Shown here piece after piece: positions 42,982 through 52,698 of a stretch of 64,000 nucleotides of DNA (position 1 is the stretch's first letter; every line of letters begins with the position of its first letter). The translations under genes were made by a program, and so were the position numbers. Location: assembly GCA_977006965.1 (NCBI GenBank), contig OZ345368.1, forward strand, positions 1,736,001-1,800,000. The letters run 5' to 3'. The notes beneath the pieces were generated by a model that was not told the DNA's origin, did not search any database, and was given only the letters and a program-made list of their open reading frames with translations. The stretch is from Phymatolithon calcareum (lineage: Eukaryota > Rhodophyta > Florideophyceae > Hapalidiales).

Positions 42982-43173
42982 CAAATATCCCTAGCGCTCT
43001 TCAAAGAGATGGCCTCCTGAACATGTGCCAGGACACTGTTAGGAAACTTGGATGGATCTCTTTCCTAAGCCTTTTGCTTGCGGGCCAAATGACTGGCGTC
43101 TTCTAGTCATGCTGTCCAGCACGGGACGAGAGAACAACATTGGCATTGCTAAATAAACTCTCCGGTTCTTTCG

Positions 43174-43490
43174 TCACGTCTTGTTCAGTCGTGAGTACGA
43201 AATTCTCCCTGTCGCCCTACTTGCAAACGGCATAGCATCTCTACAAGAAATTTCCATCTCGCGGAAACTGCAAATACCCATTAGGTTGTCCCTTTGAAAT
43301 ATAAATATGCCACAAGAAGTTTTCCTTTTTCGAAGCCACCCCAACCCATTCTCAGCACTTGATGACTCAGCCCCGACAAAATCTGTATAATTATTAGCCA
43401 CCGCTCCCTGATCGCCGGTCTCATTCTCGCCCATATCAAGCATGTAGTAGCACGGAAACGCAACCTTAACATTCTGAAAGACTTTTCTTC
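43174..43490 (-). pseudogene. partial duplicate of the 43779-44201 gene
   Basis: The minus strand starts VFQNVKVAFPCYYMLDMGEN, matching the end of the neighbour (VFQNIKAVHPCYCTVDIDED). It then runs on into unrelated sequence. The upstream part of the gene is missing, so this is a 5'-truncated copy with a new C-terminal end. Confidence 0.55.
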
Positions 43491-43778
43491 CCGTTTCTAT
43501 ATCAACTCTCAGGTTCTTTTGCTCACGTCTTTCCCGGTCTTATACACGAGATTTTCTCTCCCGTTCTATTTACAAATCAGCTACCTCCTCCCAAAAAACT
43601 TCACTGCGGCCGAAACCTTGAGTACTATTGAGGCAGTCCTTATGAAAGATTAATCTGAGACGCGAGGTTTTATTTGAGCCAAACTAGTTTTGAAATTAAC
43701 TTTGCTTGTAGTTCGCTATCCCTCCGTCTGCACTACTAACGACAACACTCAAACATCCATATACTGATGAGCTCGATC

Positions 43779-44201
43779 TCAGTCATCGCCACCACTATCC
43801 TCGTCGATATCAACCGTGCAGTAGCATGGATGCACTGCCTTAATATTCTGAAAGACTCCCGCCACATCAGCCGAGGTGTACTCTTCCAACGCCGTGGTGT
43901 CTGGAAAACACTGCTTCATCTCAGTAAGCATATGCTGCATACCCTGTTCGTACCTAACGAGGTCCATCGAGTTGTACCCCAATGCCATGGCCATGGCCAC
44001 GAATAAACCATTAACCTCGGGCTTCGCAGGAAGTTGATGGAGCTCAAATACCCCATGATAGCTTTGCCCGTTGGCCTTAAACCCAACGCCCAGAAGGAAG
44101 CGGCCATTGAACTCTACGTATATGCTCACACGGATGCCCTCCTCCGCCGCTTCAGCAGCTTCCCTCGCCTGGTTACAGACATCCTTCAGAAAGTTCTCCA
44201 T
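43779..44201 (-). CDS. hypothetical small acidic protein
   Basis: The frame is open from 44387 (202 aa), but Met at 44201 (MENFLKDVCNQAREAAEAAE) is the better start; upstream residues look like leader sequence. It gives 140 aa. It has an amphipathic N-terminal helix, a beta-like stretch IRVSIYVEFNGRFLLGVGFK, then a helix-rich part with FVAMAMALGYN and MQHMLTEMKQ, and a very acidic C terminus (DIDEDSGGDD). No family is recognised. A partial duplicate at 43174-43490 shares the C-terminal VFQNIKAVHPCYC region, which supports it being a real coding sequence. It is probably soluble. Confidence 0.5.
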   Translation of the reverse strand: MENFLKDVCNQAREAAEAAEEGIRVSIYVEFNGRFLLGVGFKANGQSYHGVFELHQLPAKPEVNGLFVAMAMALGYNSMDLVRYEQGMQHMLTEMKQCFPDTTALEEYTSADVAGVFQNIKAVHPCYCTVDIDEDSGGDD

Positions 44202-44387
44202 TCTGAAGGACTCTGTTCTCTGTTCGCTTGGGATGTGGATAGAACGGGGAGAGATCTCAAAGGGATCTCGCGTTTTATAGTGAAATTTCTCGTACTGGAA
44301 GTAACGATTGAAGGTTGCACTTTTTCTCTCGTAAAAAACAAGTGCAATCTGGAACTCCGACTCCACTAGTTCTGAACGTGGTAACAT

Positions 44388-45026
44388 CTAAATTCGAAAC
44401 TTACTGGTTCATTCGGTTATTCTTGTAATTCGCATGCCACGCCGACTCTACTAAATTCATGTGTCATCATTCCGCCTTGGCAGAAACCGATCATTGAAAT
44501 CTCTTCAACCTCCTTGGATAGAGCAATCCGCTCTATAAATTCAACTTTATCCATTTAAATTGATTCTATGGAATTTGGCTCCTCCGTTGTAACGACTGAG
44601 GAGCACAGGGTCCGCATGACTTGACCAGGGCTACTAGTTAGGATCATACTTCTGGAGCAGCGGATATCGCGACGCCTACGAGGTCATTCAAGGCCCCTAA
44701 CGCTTGTGAATGACTTCTGAATTTATTTTGGATCCTATGCCGTCAGAACAAAGTTCCTGTCGTTAAGGAAAGATATGTTAGGAGAAACCTCTGAGTAGTT
44801 TTTTCCCATGGTCAGGTGAGAAATTGAGAGTTGCTTGCGCCCAGCAGTCCAGATACTCTGATTGCTCCACGCAAGCATTCATCCATCTCGGTCTTACAGT
44901 GCAGTCTACAGGAGAGTTCGTTAGGTCTCCAATACGGGATTAGTTTTCTTTCTTGCGGTTGGTATTGATTCCGCCTTTAATTCTTTCGAAGCCGAAAAGC
45001 CTGAAGACCTAGCTCCATAATAAGAC
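44388..45026. other. intergenic, nothing recognised
   Basis: No ORF or repeat of note. Confidence 0.4.
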
Positions 45027-45517
45027 CAGAGGTGCGACCCAATGCATTGCGATTGCAATTAATTGTAATCAGCAATCAATATTGCGGGTTTGCGATGAGG
45101 CGCTTGATTGTAATCTGTTTTGGACAAAATGCAATTTTCCCTTATTGTACGATGCTTAAATATACTGTATCAGCAGTATTTCAATGTGACGTCATGTCTC
45201 TCACAAGTTTTATTACGTAACACCCAGAAAGATTCAGTTGACCTACTGCCTGGTTCTTCAAATTTATGTTTGCAGTTCGAAAGGGCTCCGAGGAGTGTCA
45301 TGTTGTCGTGAGGTGCTCTCTTCGTGCTGCTACTCCCACTGTTTTGTTTTTCAATAGAGCCTCCATAAGTAATTTGTTAGAGGTGCAGTATTTTACCGTG
45401 TATTGCCTTCAGCACATTGATTGCAATCTTTTATTGGAAGCCCGCACGATGCACATCAGTTATTGAGGATTGCAAAAAGATCTGCAATCACTAGCAATCA
45501 TATTGTGCTGACCTCTG
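45027..45517. mobile_element. candidate hAT-type MITE (about 491 bp)
   Basis: The ends begin cagaggtgcgacccaat at 45027 and, inverted from 45517, cagaggtcagcacaat. Both ends are followed by several attgcaat or gattgcaa motifs (45045-45120 and 45420-45500), mirrored in orientation. Terminal CAG and subterminal repeats fit hAT-type non-autonomous elements. The flanking 8 bases (aataagac and accgaggc) do not match, so the target duplication is lost or the ends are slightly misplaced. Confidence 0.4.
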
Positions 45518-45644
45518 ACCGAGGCTGCATAACGGAATACCAAGTTGTCAACCAAACTCCTTATCGCTGCGTGACGTTGATTCCGTTCTTCCTGCTGACA
45601 TCATCATCACTAGTCGTACGATGCATGCATAGAAAGAGAAGAAA

Positions 45645-45700
45645 AAGAAAGGTAGATTTTTATTTAAAAGTTACCATCGAATCTGCTGACGCTGCATAAT
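45645..45700. repeat. dispersed repeat fragment
   Basis: aaggtagatttttatttaaa, then agttaccatcgaatctgctg; the same sequence start as 32080-32120, again preceded by an (A/G)-rich tract. Confidence 0.5.
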
Positions 45701-45934
45701 ATAGACACGCATTGATGCAGGGGTGTAATGAACGACATTATCACCATCGACCTAGGAGCTCTATAACGGCTCCTTGCGATCTATCCACCGACACTTTCAA
45801 CATAGTATGGTGAACGACTCTTCCAAGAGGAACCAACGGATTAATCGCTGACACTGACTAACACTCAACGTACTATTAGTCTAGTGTCGGTTACTGCCCC
45901 CCTTTTTGCAGGGTGTGAAATTGCTCGCCCCGCC

Positions 45935-46005
45935 CTTATTTATGCCACGATCCTGATCACATCTTAGACTGAGTCACCGCATCGAAGAGAGATCACCCCT
46001 TTTCA
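45935..46005 (-). mobile_element. decayed Ty3/gypsy integrase-end scrap
   Basis: The minus strand has gactcagtctaagatgtgat where the clearer copy at 16703-16868 has gaatcagtctacgatgtgac. The translation matches loosely (K-V...DSV, stop, DV). Stops are present. Confidence 0.35.
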
Positions 46006-46345
46006 AGATTAACCCAACGTTATCTTTACATTGCCAGTGATTACAACCGTTCCTTCATCAAAGCATTTGCCGTTCTGTAAACAGCAGGTAGTCCTGCGAC
46101 TGGATCAAAATCTTTCGGTTGGGAATCATAGCCATTGCAAGCACTCTTTGCTCGGCATACATGTAGCCAATATGATAGGCAAAGATTAGTTTGTGCTTTG
46201 AGTGCAACGACAGCTGAAGCGAAGAGCCAAGTGACCTAGCAGGAAGATGCGGGAAAGTCCGTAAAATTGCATTTTTTCATGATTTTAGCCAAAACATTAG
46301 CAAAGATTGAGTTTACTTTCAAACAGATGCCGCACCCACACCAGC

Positions 46346-47372
46346 TCAGATTTCGGCTTCGGCAAAAATCGGCGCATCCTCCTCTTCAAGGCCGTATTGC
46401 TGCTCAGGGGCTTTCAAAGTAACGTAGACCACTTTTGCTCCCGTACGCATGGATGGCCAATGTAGATACCACTTGTTCTCGTTCAGGACAGAAAGAACTT
46501 CGGGTTTGACGGTGAAGGGGAGAGTGATCGTGTAGAATGACTGAACAACATCGTGCTTCGTTTTGCGCAGCTTCCTGAATCAGTTTTTAAAAGATTGCAT
46601 CCGTAGAGAAAGCTGACTTACTCCCTGTGACGCATGTCTCCCCATAAGCCACCTGTTGTGCAGAATATCGACATCCACAAATGCTCTAGGCCAAACCACG
46701 GAAATATTTAGGTACTTTCCACACTCGGAAACTTTTAAGTCATGATCCTTCTTCCTCTCTCCGACCCCGGAGGGGAGAAGAATCGCAACAGAAACGCGCA
46801 TGTCCTCGGTATTGACATCTTCCCAGGTTCCCATTGCAAAAATCGGCTTGAAAGAAAAAACGCCATCCGCCACAGAGCCTCTATCGTCGCTAGCATCATC
46901 TTTCTCGTCTGCCTCCACATCAAGGGCAGCAGTATCCAGAAATCGGCTCCCCTCTGTCTTGGACCGCTTGCGGTTGTCACGCGTGCTGAACGTGTTAAGA
47001 TCTTCATCGTCTGAATCTGGGCGAGGGTGCGGTCTCGCGGCAAGCTCTAAAAAACAATTAGTTAGAACAATACAGTGCACTTCGCCAGTTTCAATGCAGA
47101 GCCATAGGCATACCTTCGCTTCTCTCCTTGCGAATTTGCCGCACATAGCCGGAAAAAGTGGCATCTTTGACCGTCCCAAACTCCGGTCGCATAATTTTGA
47201 TCTGGGATTGCTTGAAATGATCGGGAATTTCGCCTGAGTTAAACATGGCAGTAAGTTGCTTCTTGACAGATTGCTTCGTCATCTTGTTGGCTGGCCTGGA
47301 TTCTGGGTTCGATTGTACGAGCGTTAATTGCCTCAACGAGTACGAGCCTTCTTTATGTAGTGTGTGTGCCAT
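46346..47372 (-). CDS. spliced gene beside the Harbinger transposase, likely accessory protein
   Basis: I model three exons: 47372-47114, 47046-46622, 46570-46346, giving 302 aa ending at a TGA (46346-46348). Intron 1 (67 nt) starts gtatgc and ends gttttttag with ctaac near its end. Intron 2 (51 nt) starts gtaagt and ends ttcaggaag. Each join restores a long frame (…IRKERSE|ELAARP…; …GRHASQG|LRKTKHDV…). Exon 1 encodes a basic helical region (MTKQSVKKQLTAMFNSGEI). Exon 2 has an acidic stretch (DSDDEDLNTF) and a nuclear-type basic patch (NRKRSKTEG), then a folded-looking part (FAMGTWEDVNTEDMRVSVAI), continued in exon 3 (FYTITLPFTVKPEVLSVL). No family is recognised. It faces away from the DDE transposase at 48193, 820 bp apart. 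Harbinger elements usually carry a second, often Myb-like, gene in this position; no Myb motif is seen here. Confidence 0.6.
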
Positions 47373-48192
47373 ATCAAAATAGGCGGGAAACTCTCGCCAG
47401 TCCTGTCATTAATAATTTTTTGTAGCGCGGGAGTATTATCTGCATTCATGATTGGTTATATTTGTGTAGGTCTTTTTCATTTCATACGTTGGCGAAATGA
47501 TTGGGACAAAAAAATGACCTGCGGAAGAAAATTATTGGTAGTAGAATGTGTTAGTTACGTACGCGAAAGTGCAACATGCGGCAAAACACGGATTCCATGT
47601 TGCGATAAATGTAGCACGGATTCTGAAACTGTCGGTCCGTATGTTAAGGCCTTCCCGTGCTTGAGTCGCCACGAAAGCCCGTTTGTGTAATCTATGTCCT
47701 CTGTAGTCGCAGAACATGCAAAAAAATTGGGGAACGGATCTCAATAGTGAGAGAAATAGCCTCCGACAAAATGAAAAACACGTCGATTTTGGGCGTGTTT
47801 TGCAAAACGCAACTGCAAAACACGAAGGGAAAACATTTAGCAATTTAAAAATGTTTGGTACGATCTGAATCAAAAACTGGAGCTCTTTCAGAACATGCCG
47901 TAATATTCTAGCTTTTGTCAACCAGTAAAGCACAAGGACCCGGCAAAGATAGGCAAAACACGGAAATCTGCGCAAAACACGAAAAGCGTGCTGTTTTCAG
48001 AATCGCATGTTCGAGTTACGTACGCGTTTTTCTGTTATCCAATAAAATACCACTTCAGTCATGTGTGAAAAAATCAAAAAAACATCATTCTTTGATTACC
48101 AATTATAGTGTCATATCGTGCAAATTGCATCACATTCAGTTGTTGTATCAACCTTCAGTTGGTAGGAGCTTGTTGTCAATCAGCGCATCGGC
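47373..48192. promoter_or_regulatory. divergent intergenic region with repeated 9-mer
   Basis: This is the shared upstream DNA of the two Harbinger-type genes. caaaacacg occurs directly at 47582-47590, 47816-47824, 47954-47962 and 47973-47981, and inverted at 47794-47802. The longer word gttacgtacgcg occurs near 47553 and 48015. These may be binding sites for the transposase or its partner. Confidence 0.45.
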
Positions 48193-49074
48193 ATGATGGG
48201 CAGTCATCTCCCTGTTCCCCACGATGTGTTTGTTGCAGAGGGTGAGAAAATTATCAACGAGAGCCGGATGTCTCGTTCTGTTGCTGTCCGTCGTTTTCGT
48301 GGCTTATTCGGGGCGACTCCTACTGTCTGCGCGCGCCTTTGGGCTCTGATGATCAATTTTGTGCCCGAGTGTGGGATGCCAAAGCATCTTTTATGGGCAC
48401 TCATGTTTTTAAAAATTTATGCGAACGAGCATGTGCTGAGCACCCTCGCGGGCGCTGATGAGAAGACGTATCGCAAGTGGGTATGGATTTTTATTCAGAT
48501 GATGTCCGGTATGAATGCAGTAAGTACCCCTTTTTCGAATTTCTGGTGGACATTTTGTGGCGCTAATACCGTTGTTCAGATTGATTGGGAAAGGCGCCGG
48601 CAGTTTAAAATGTTGAGTGGGTGCTGGGTTTCAGTGGATGGGACAGATTTTCGAATTCAGGAGCCGAGTCCATTCAGTCCCAAATGGTTCTCCTTTAAAT
48701 TTAAAGGGGCGGGACTTCGCTACGAGGTTGCGCTACAGCTACAATCTGGAGAAATCATGTGGGTACACGGGCCTTTTCCCTGTGGGAAATGGCCCGACCT
48801 CAAGATTTTTCGATCTGGTCTGAAACAGGCGCTCGACCCAGGGGAGAAGGTAATTGCTGATAGCGGATACCGCGACTCAAGCGTAGTGACACCGCCAGAT
48901 GGTGAAGATCCCAATCGCAAGCTCTATGCTGATCTACGCGCCAGACATGAAACTGTCAACAAGCGATTTAAACAGTTTGCAGTACTCTCGAACCGATTTC
49001 GTCACGAGAAATCAAAACATTCATTCTGCCTACATGCTATAGCCAATAATATTGGCAATTATTACGCAGCTTAG
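48193..49074 (+). CDS. PIF/Harbinger-type DDE transposase (DDE_Tnp_4)
   Basis: The open frame is 293 codons. A 60-nt GT-AG intron (48520-48579; gtaagt at the start, ttgttcag at the end, gctaatac inside) is very likely spliced. It gives exons 48193-48519 and 48580-49074 and a 273-aa protein, joining MMSGMNA to IDWERRRQF. Because 60 is a multiple of three, the unspliced frame stays open. The catalytic region matches DDE_Tnp_4: WVSVDGTDFRIQEPSPF (first Asp), WFSFKFKGAGLRYEVAL, VHGPFPCGKWPDLKIFR (second Asp), EKVIADSGYRD and RARHETVNKRFKQF (third acidic residue). The N-terminal half is helical, as usual. It cuts and reinserts its element in the nucleus. The element's terminal repeats were not found. 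Confidence 0.85.
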   Translation: MMGSHLPVPHDVFVAEGEKIINESRMSRSVAVRRFRGLFGATPTVCARLWALMINFVPECGMPKHLLWALMFLKIYANEHVLSTLAGADEKTYRKWVWIFIQMMSGMNAVSTPFSNFWWTFCGANTVVQIDWERRRQFKMLSGCWVSVDGTDFRIQEPSPFSPKWFSFKFKGAGLRYEVALQLQSGEIMWVHGPFPCGKWPDLKIFRSGLKQALDPGEKVIADSGYRDSSVVTPPDGEDPNRKLYADLRARHETVNKRFKQFAVLSNRFRHEKSKHSFCLHAIANNIGNYYAA

Positions 49075-49351
49075 TATGGTCGAAGGCCCTCTTTTCTCTG
49101 TCCTTTTCTAGTCTAATGAAGCAATAAACACACATCGCTATCCTTGGAGAACTTTTGCCGTTGTGCAGAAATGGGGGGGAACTATTTCGTCCACGCTGGG
49201 CGTGCTGCTGCATCGCGACAGCATCAGTACAGTATGATACTGCTTCCATAGGCCTTACAAATTTCCACTCGATTCATAGACTCCTCAATTATTGACCAAA
49301 TCTTGAGAAATCCATGAAATTCATCATTTTACGGACTTTCCCGCATCTTTC

Positions 49352-49738
49352 AGAGGGGCCTTCTTGAGAATTCATCAAAATCGCGGCATAGACCCAGTCA
49401 AAAAAGTCCTCATTACCAGTCATTATTTCGTGGACTGGTTACGAGGACGCGGCATAGGTTTTCAGTGGCTCAGTGTTGATATGCAAACTTTCGCTTCAGA
49501 TGTTTTCGTACACTTTTGAGCAAAAACTTGAAACATCACGAAAAGTTTTGTTGAAAAGCAATTCCACTTCCGAAAACTAAAATCGTTATGAGAAAAAATG
49601 TTCCATAGAGGAGCACATTAGCCACGCTAAACCTCTGCCGCGTCCTCATGACCAGTGAAAATATTTCGGACTGGATTTGAGGACTTTTCCAGACTGGTAG
49701 TGCGGACGCAAAAATTGAATTCTCAAGAAGGTCCCTCT
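49352..49738. mobile_element. fold-back / MITE element with long inverted arms (about 387 bp)
   Basis: The left end agaggggccttcttgagaat and the right end (inverted from 49738) agagggaccttcttgagaat match at all but one position. Imperfect pairing continues inward for about 100 bp or more. Each arm also contains its own smaller palindrome, gtcctca-t-accagt … actggt-a-c-gaggac (49413-49450, and again 49640-49690). No clear target duplication is seen at the flanks. Confidence 0.65.
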
Positions 49739-50375
49739 AGCAGTTAGAGCTCTACAACCTTTCCTTTTCTCATTCTTTCGTCATCTCGTCCTTTTATGAC
49801 ACCACTGGTTATTACAACGTGTATGTCTGAAGCCTATTGTACTTAAAAACTTCGCTTTTTACACGTTTGTGGTTCCATTTCGTGCCATTTCACTTGCCCA
49901 GATAGTCGCTATATCCAGAGGTTTCTGTATTAAGAAGTTTGCCCCACAATGATGTATAAAAACGTACGCAGGGTGGTAATCCTCATAGCAGGGAAACTAA
50001 AATGGATACTTCCTCAGGCAGTTAAAGTCACTGCTCTATGTTATCGGCGTGGTCTAGTGCCATCGTCATGGTCTTCGAAGAGCGGTGAGCGCGGCCAAGC
50101 AGGTGGAACAGCGACTCAATTTAGTTGCTAAAAAAGAAGGTGGCGGTTCGTCCGCAACGGTGGCCAAAGCCAGCACATAAAGTAGAATTTGCGCATACCA
50201 AACGGGCTGCGCACCTCTTACTGACATCGTTCGGACGACCGCCGTCGCAAAAGAGACACAAGTAGGGGTCCGAGAATGCTACTATCGTATAATTTCTTAT
50301 CGAAAGACGTCCATCTCAATAGATTGGGATGTATTGTACGCACAAAAGAATCATGAAATTCTATTTTACGAACGG
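49739..50375. other. intergenic, nothing recognised
   Basis: Short ORFs only. Confidence 0.4.
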
Positions 50376-50760
50376 TGTCCTCATCACCAGTGCTTGCGAC
50401 GGTACGAATTACGCCAGTAGACGGGTTCCTTGGGGTAGGCGGAGCTGGAAAAGCAATTGCTCTGCAGGGTGTTACGTTCAACAATTACAACCGCGCCCGT
50501 TTTCCGAACGGAATTCAGTACAATGTTCTTGGTCAGAACATCACTAAATTGTTAGCAATTGCGAGAAATCGTGAAAAAACTGCGGTTAAGAGAGTCACAA
50601 GTTTGCGCTTCTGTAGTGGATCGTAACGCGCTAGCCAGGAGCAATGTATTGAATCCGTCCGAAATACGGTCCCGACTATCTTCTTTTCAACACAAAACCT
50701 TGCAGGGCAATCGTCTTCCAAAGTCCGGCAAAGCCGAGTGTGGGGCATTCATCAAGTGCC
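50376..50760. pseudogene. two NB-ARC (NLR-type) P-loop scraps in inverted orientation
   Basis: The plus strand at 50411-50570 reads VDGFLGVGGAGKAIALQGVT then FPNGIQYNVLGQNITKLLAI. This is a P-loop of the G-x-GG-x-GKTT type followed by the F-x-G-I/V...V-GQ strand typical of NB-ARC domains; the usual GKT is altered to GKA. The minus strand at about 50745-50590 carries a related copy in two frames (LGFAGLWKTIALQGF, then FRTDSIHCSWLARY). Both are damaged and face each other. NB-ARC proteins are ATP-driven switches in intracellular immune receptors. The short lengths make this a family-level call only. Confidence 0.5.
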
Positions 50761-51695
50761 GACGTGCTTCCGCCCAAGCGATATTCTTCTTCCTTGCCGC
50801 CGGTAAACATCTCATTTTGACACATGTGGCTGCCGCGCCGACTGTGCAACGACCATGGACTTGAGATCAGCACATGTGCCACCGACTTCTTCGCCAAAAG
50901 TTTCTCCTCCTTTGAGTTCCGGCGAAACACTGTGTTACGGGAAGACACCATAACTACATGACACATAAATCCAAAAGTTGGTAAAAGCCGCGCACGCAAA
51001 CGCCCAACAAATCCATTACTGCAGTGTGGTGTTCACGCTTCGCGATCGGGCACGAGCACCGCGAACGCGCACTCCCTTGAGCGCGCCCGGAGGCCGGCGC
51101 GCATGCGAAAACTGCGAAAGCACAAGCCAAACAAATGTGTTTTTGTGAGGTGGCGTCCAAGCTATGCGAACACGCGCCAACGCGAACACCGACTAGATCT
51201 GGGCTGGCGATGTTTGTTGCTTTAATCTCGGCTTGGCTAGGTTGGTGAATTAAAGTTGGTTTTGATCAGTCGTTTTTATCGCGCGCACACCGCAACAAAA
51301 AACCGGTCAGAGAAGGGACACAGGCCCAGTTCTGACCGTACCGTATTTTGACCATTAGCCTTGTTGTAGGTCCCGCAATTAGTGTCAGTACACGTGTACA
51401 TGTCATGCACCAATATAGAGTCCCGTGCGCCAAAGGGCGAGGGGCATCGACTGCAAGAGCTCGCAACGAGGGCGGCGAATGCCCATCGTCGGACGCAATA
51501 GGGTCAGACAAAAAAATTTCTCTTACTAGCGGCACTTAATGAAGTTTGAAAGCGAGCGCTATGGGTAGCGATAAAAATAACGAAAAGCGCGAGAGCAAAG
51601 GCAACTGGGCGAAACGAAACCAAGTGAAGGAGATTTGCGCATGCAGGTCGCGCTACGAAGAAGGGGACTGAACCGAAAACCCCAACTCTGCGAGA
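50761..51695. other. intergenic; upstream of the DIRS-type retrotransposon
   Basis: No supported gene. It may include the unrecognised left terminal repeat of the retrotransposon. I saw no inverted or direct copy of it near 58.5-59.7 kb. Confidence 0.35.
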
Positions 51696-51697
51696 CC

Positions 51698-51712
51698 TAT
51701 TTAAGCTCTATA
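51698..51712 (+). promoter_or_regulatory. TATA-like region upstream of ORF1
   Basis: ctatttaagctctat lies about 200 bp before the ATG of ORF1. It is a plausible promoter element for the retrotransposon, unproven. Confidence 0.3.
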
Positions 51713-51906
51713 TTTTTCGCGTCCGAGTGAAGTAAGGAAAGAAAGACCTCACACCATCGACAAAAGAACAGTGCACGAAGAAGGACGGGAAACGCGGAGT
51801 CCGAATCGAAGCCGCGCCGCGGTAACAGGGGCCTGCAGGTCTTAGAACCCCTCCGCGCGGTACAGAACGAAAAGAGCCGCAGCGCCGCTGCTCCCGACTA
51901 GCCGCG

Positions 51907-52554
51907 ATGTCTTCAACAGGAATCGCAGGTGCTATAAGGGAAGCGACAGACGCTGCCAGAGGAATGCAATCCGCAGTCGCCATAGCCACTAATCCCAACA
52001 CCGACATTGCAGAACGCCCCGATGCTGTCCCGGGAATTATCTTGAGCGTGACCTACGACGAAGCAGTGGCTAAGGGGTGGAAAATGCAAGGAATTCGCCC
52101 CCGTGGAAGGAAAGGTGCATTTGTTGAAGTGAAAACATCTGCAAAAGGTACGCACAAGTACCTTCTTGTGCGCCCTCTCCGCGGTCCGTTCCAACAACAG
52201 TCCATCTTTGCGCCTCCGTTTGCCGGAGCAGCGGCAGACGGCACTACCCTGCAACGGCAGGACCAGATTATTTTTCCTGGTATCGACAGGATCCTGGCAA
52301 AAACTCTGACTGTTCCTAGCCAGTTCGTTGAACGTGTAGTCCATTCTGACTGGTTCACGAACGAGAATGCACTGGGTCCACTAGCCAGGAAGCTGGAAGA
52401 CTTTCTCAATCGAAATGATGTTCAAGCGAAGCTCGGAACGCTAACCACGGAGCAAGCTAATGTGCAAAAATTCGACGCACTCCTATCCCTAGCCCAATAC
52501 GAAGACGGTAGAGAAGGTGATATAGGCTGGCTTGGGTCGCCACGTTTGCCATAA
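51907..52554 (+). CDS. retrotransposon ORF1, unknown role
   Basis: This is a 215-aa intact ORF with no recognised domain. The N-terminal half is Ala/Gly-rich. The centre has a beta-like basic region (ILSVTYDEAVAKGWKMQGIR, KGTHKYLLVRPLRGPF). The end is helical and charged (LARKLEDFLNRNDVQAKLG). It precedes gag by 145 bp on the same strand, so it is taken as the first product of the DIRS-type element. It could be a nucleic-acid-binding or capsid-accessory protein; the sequence does not say. Confidence 0.6.
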   Translation: MSSTGIAGAIREATDAARGMQSAVAIATNPNTDIAERPDAVPGIILSVTYDEAVAKGWKMQGIRPRGRKGAFVEVKTSAKGTHKYLLVRPLRGPFQQQSIFAPPFAGAAADGTTLQRQDQIIFPGIDRILAKTLTVPSQFVERVVHSDWFTNENALGPLARKLEDFLNRNDVQAKLGTLTTEQANVQKFDALLSLAQYEDGREGDIGWLGSPRLP

Positions 52555-52698
52555 CAGCTCTGCCGAGCGTTGCAACTGCGCGTGTGAGCGAAAGACGAAG
52601 GTCAATGGGAATGTCCTCCGGAGGAGGACCTCCCAATGATCTAGCAAATCAGAGGAATTGAAGTCGTTGCTACGACAGCTAGAAGCATTGCAAAAGAT

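Noticed and set aside
42104-42994. 296-aa plus-strand ORF taken as one protein
   Set aside because: Its first 190 residues are out of frame with the RNase H reading; only the C-terminal zinc-cluster part is genuine.
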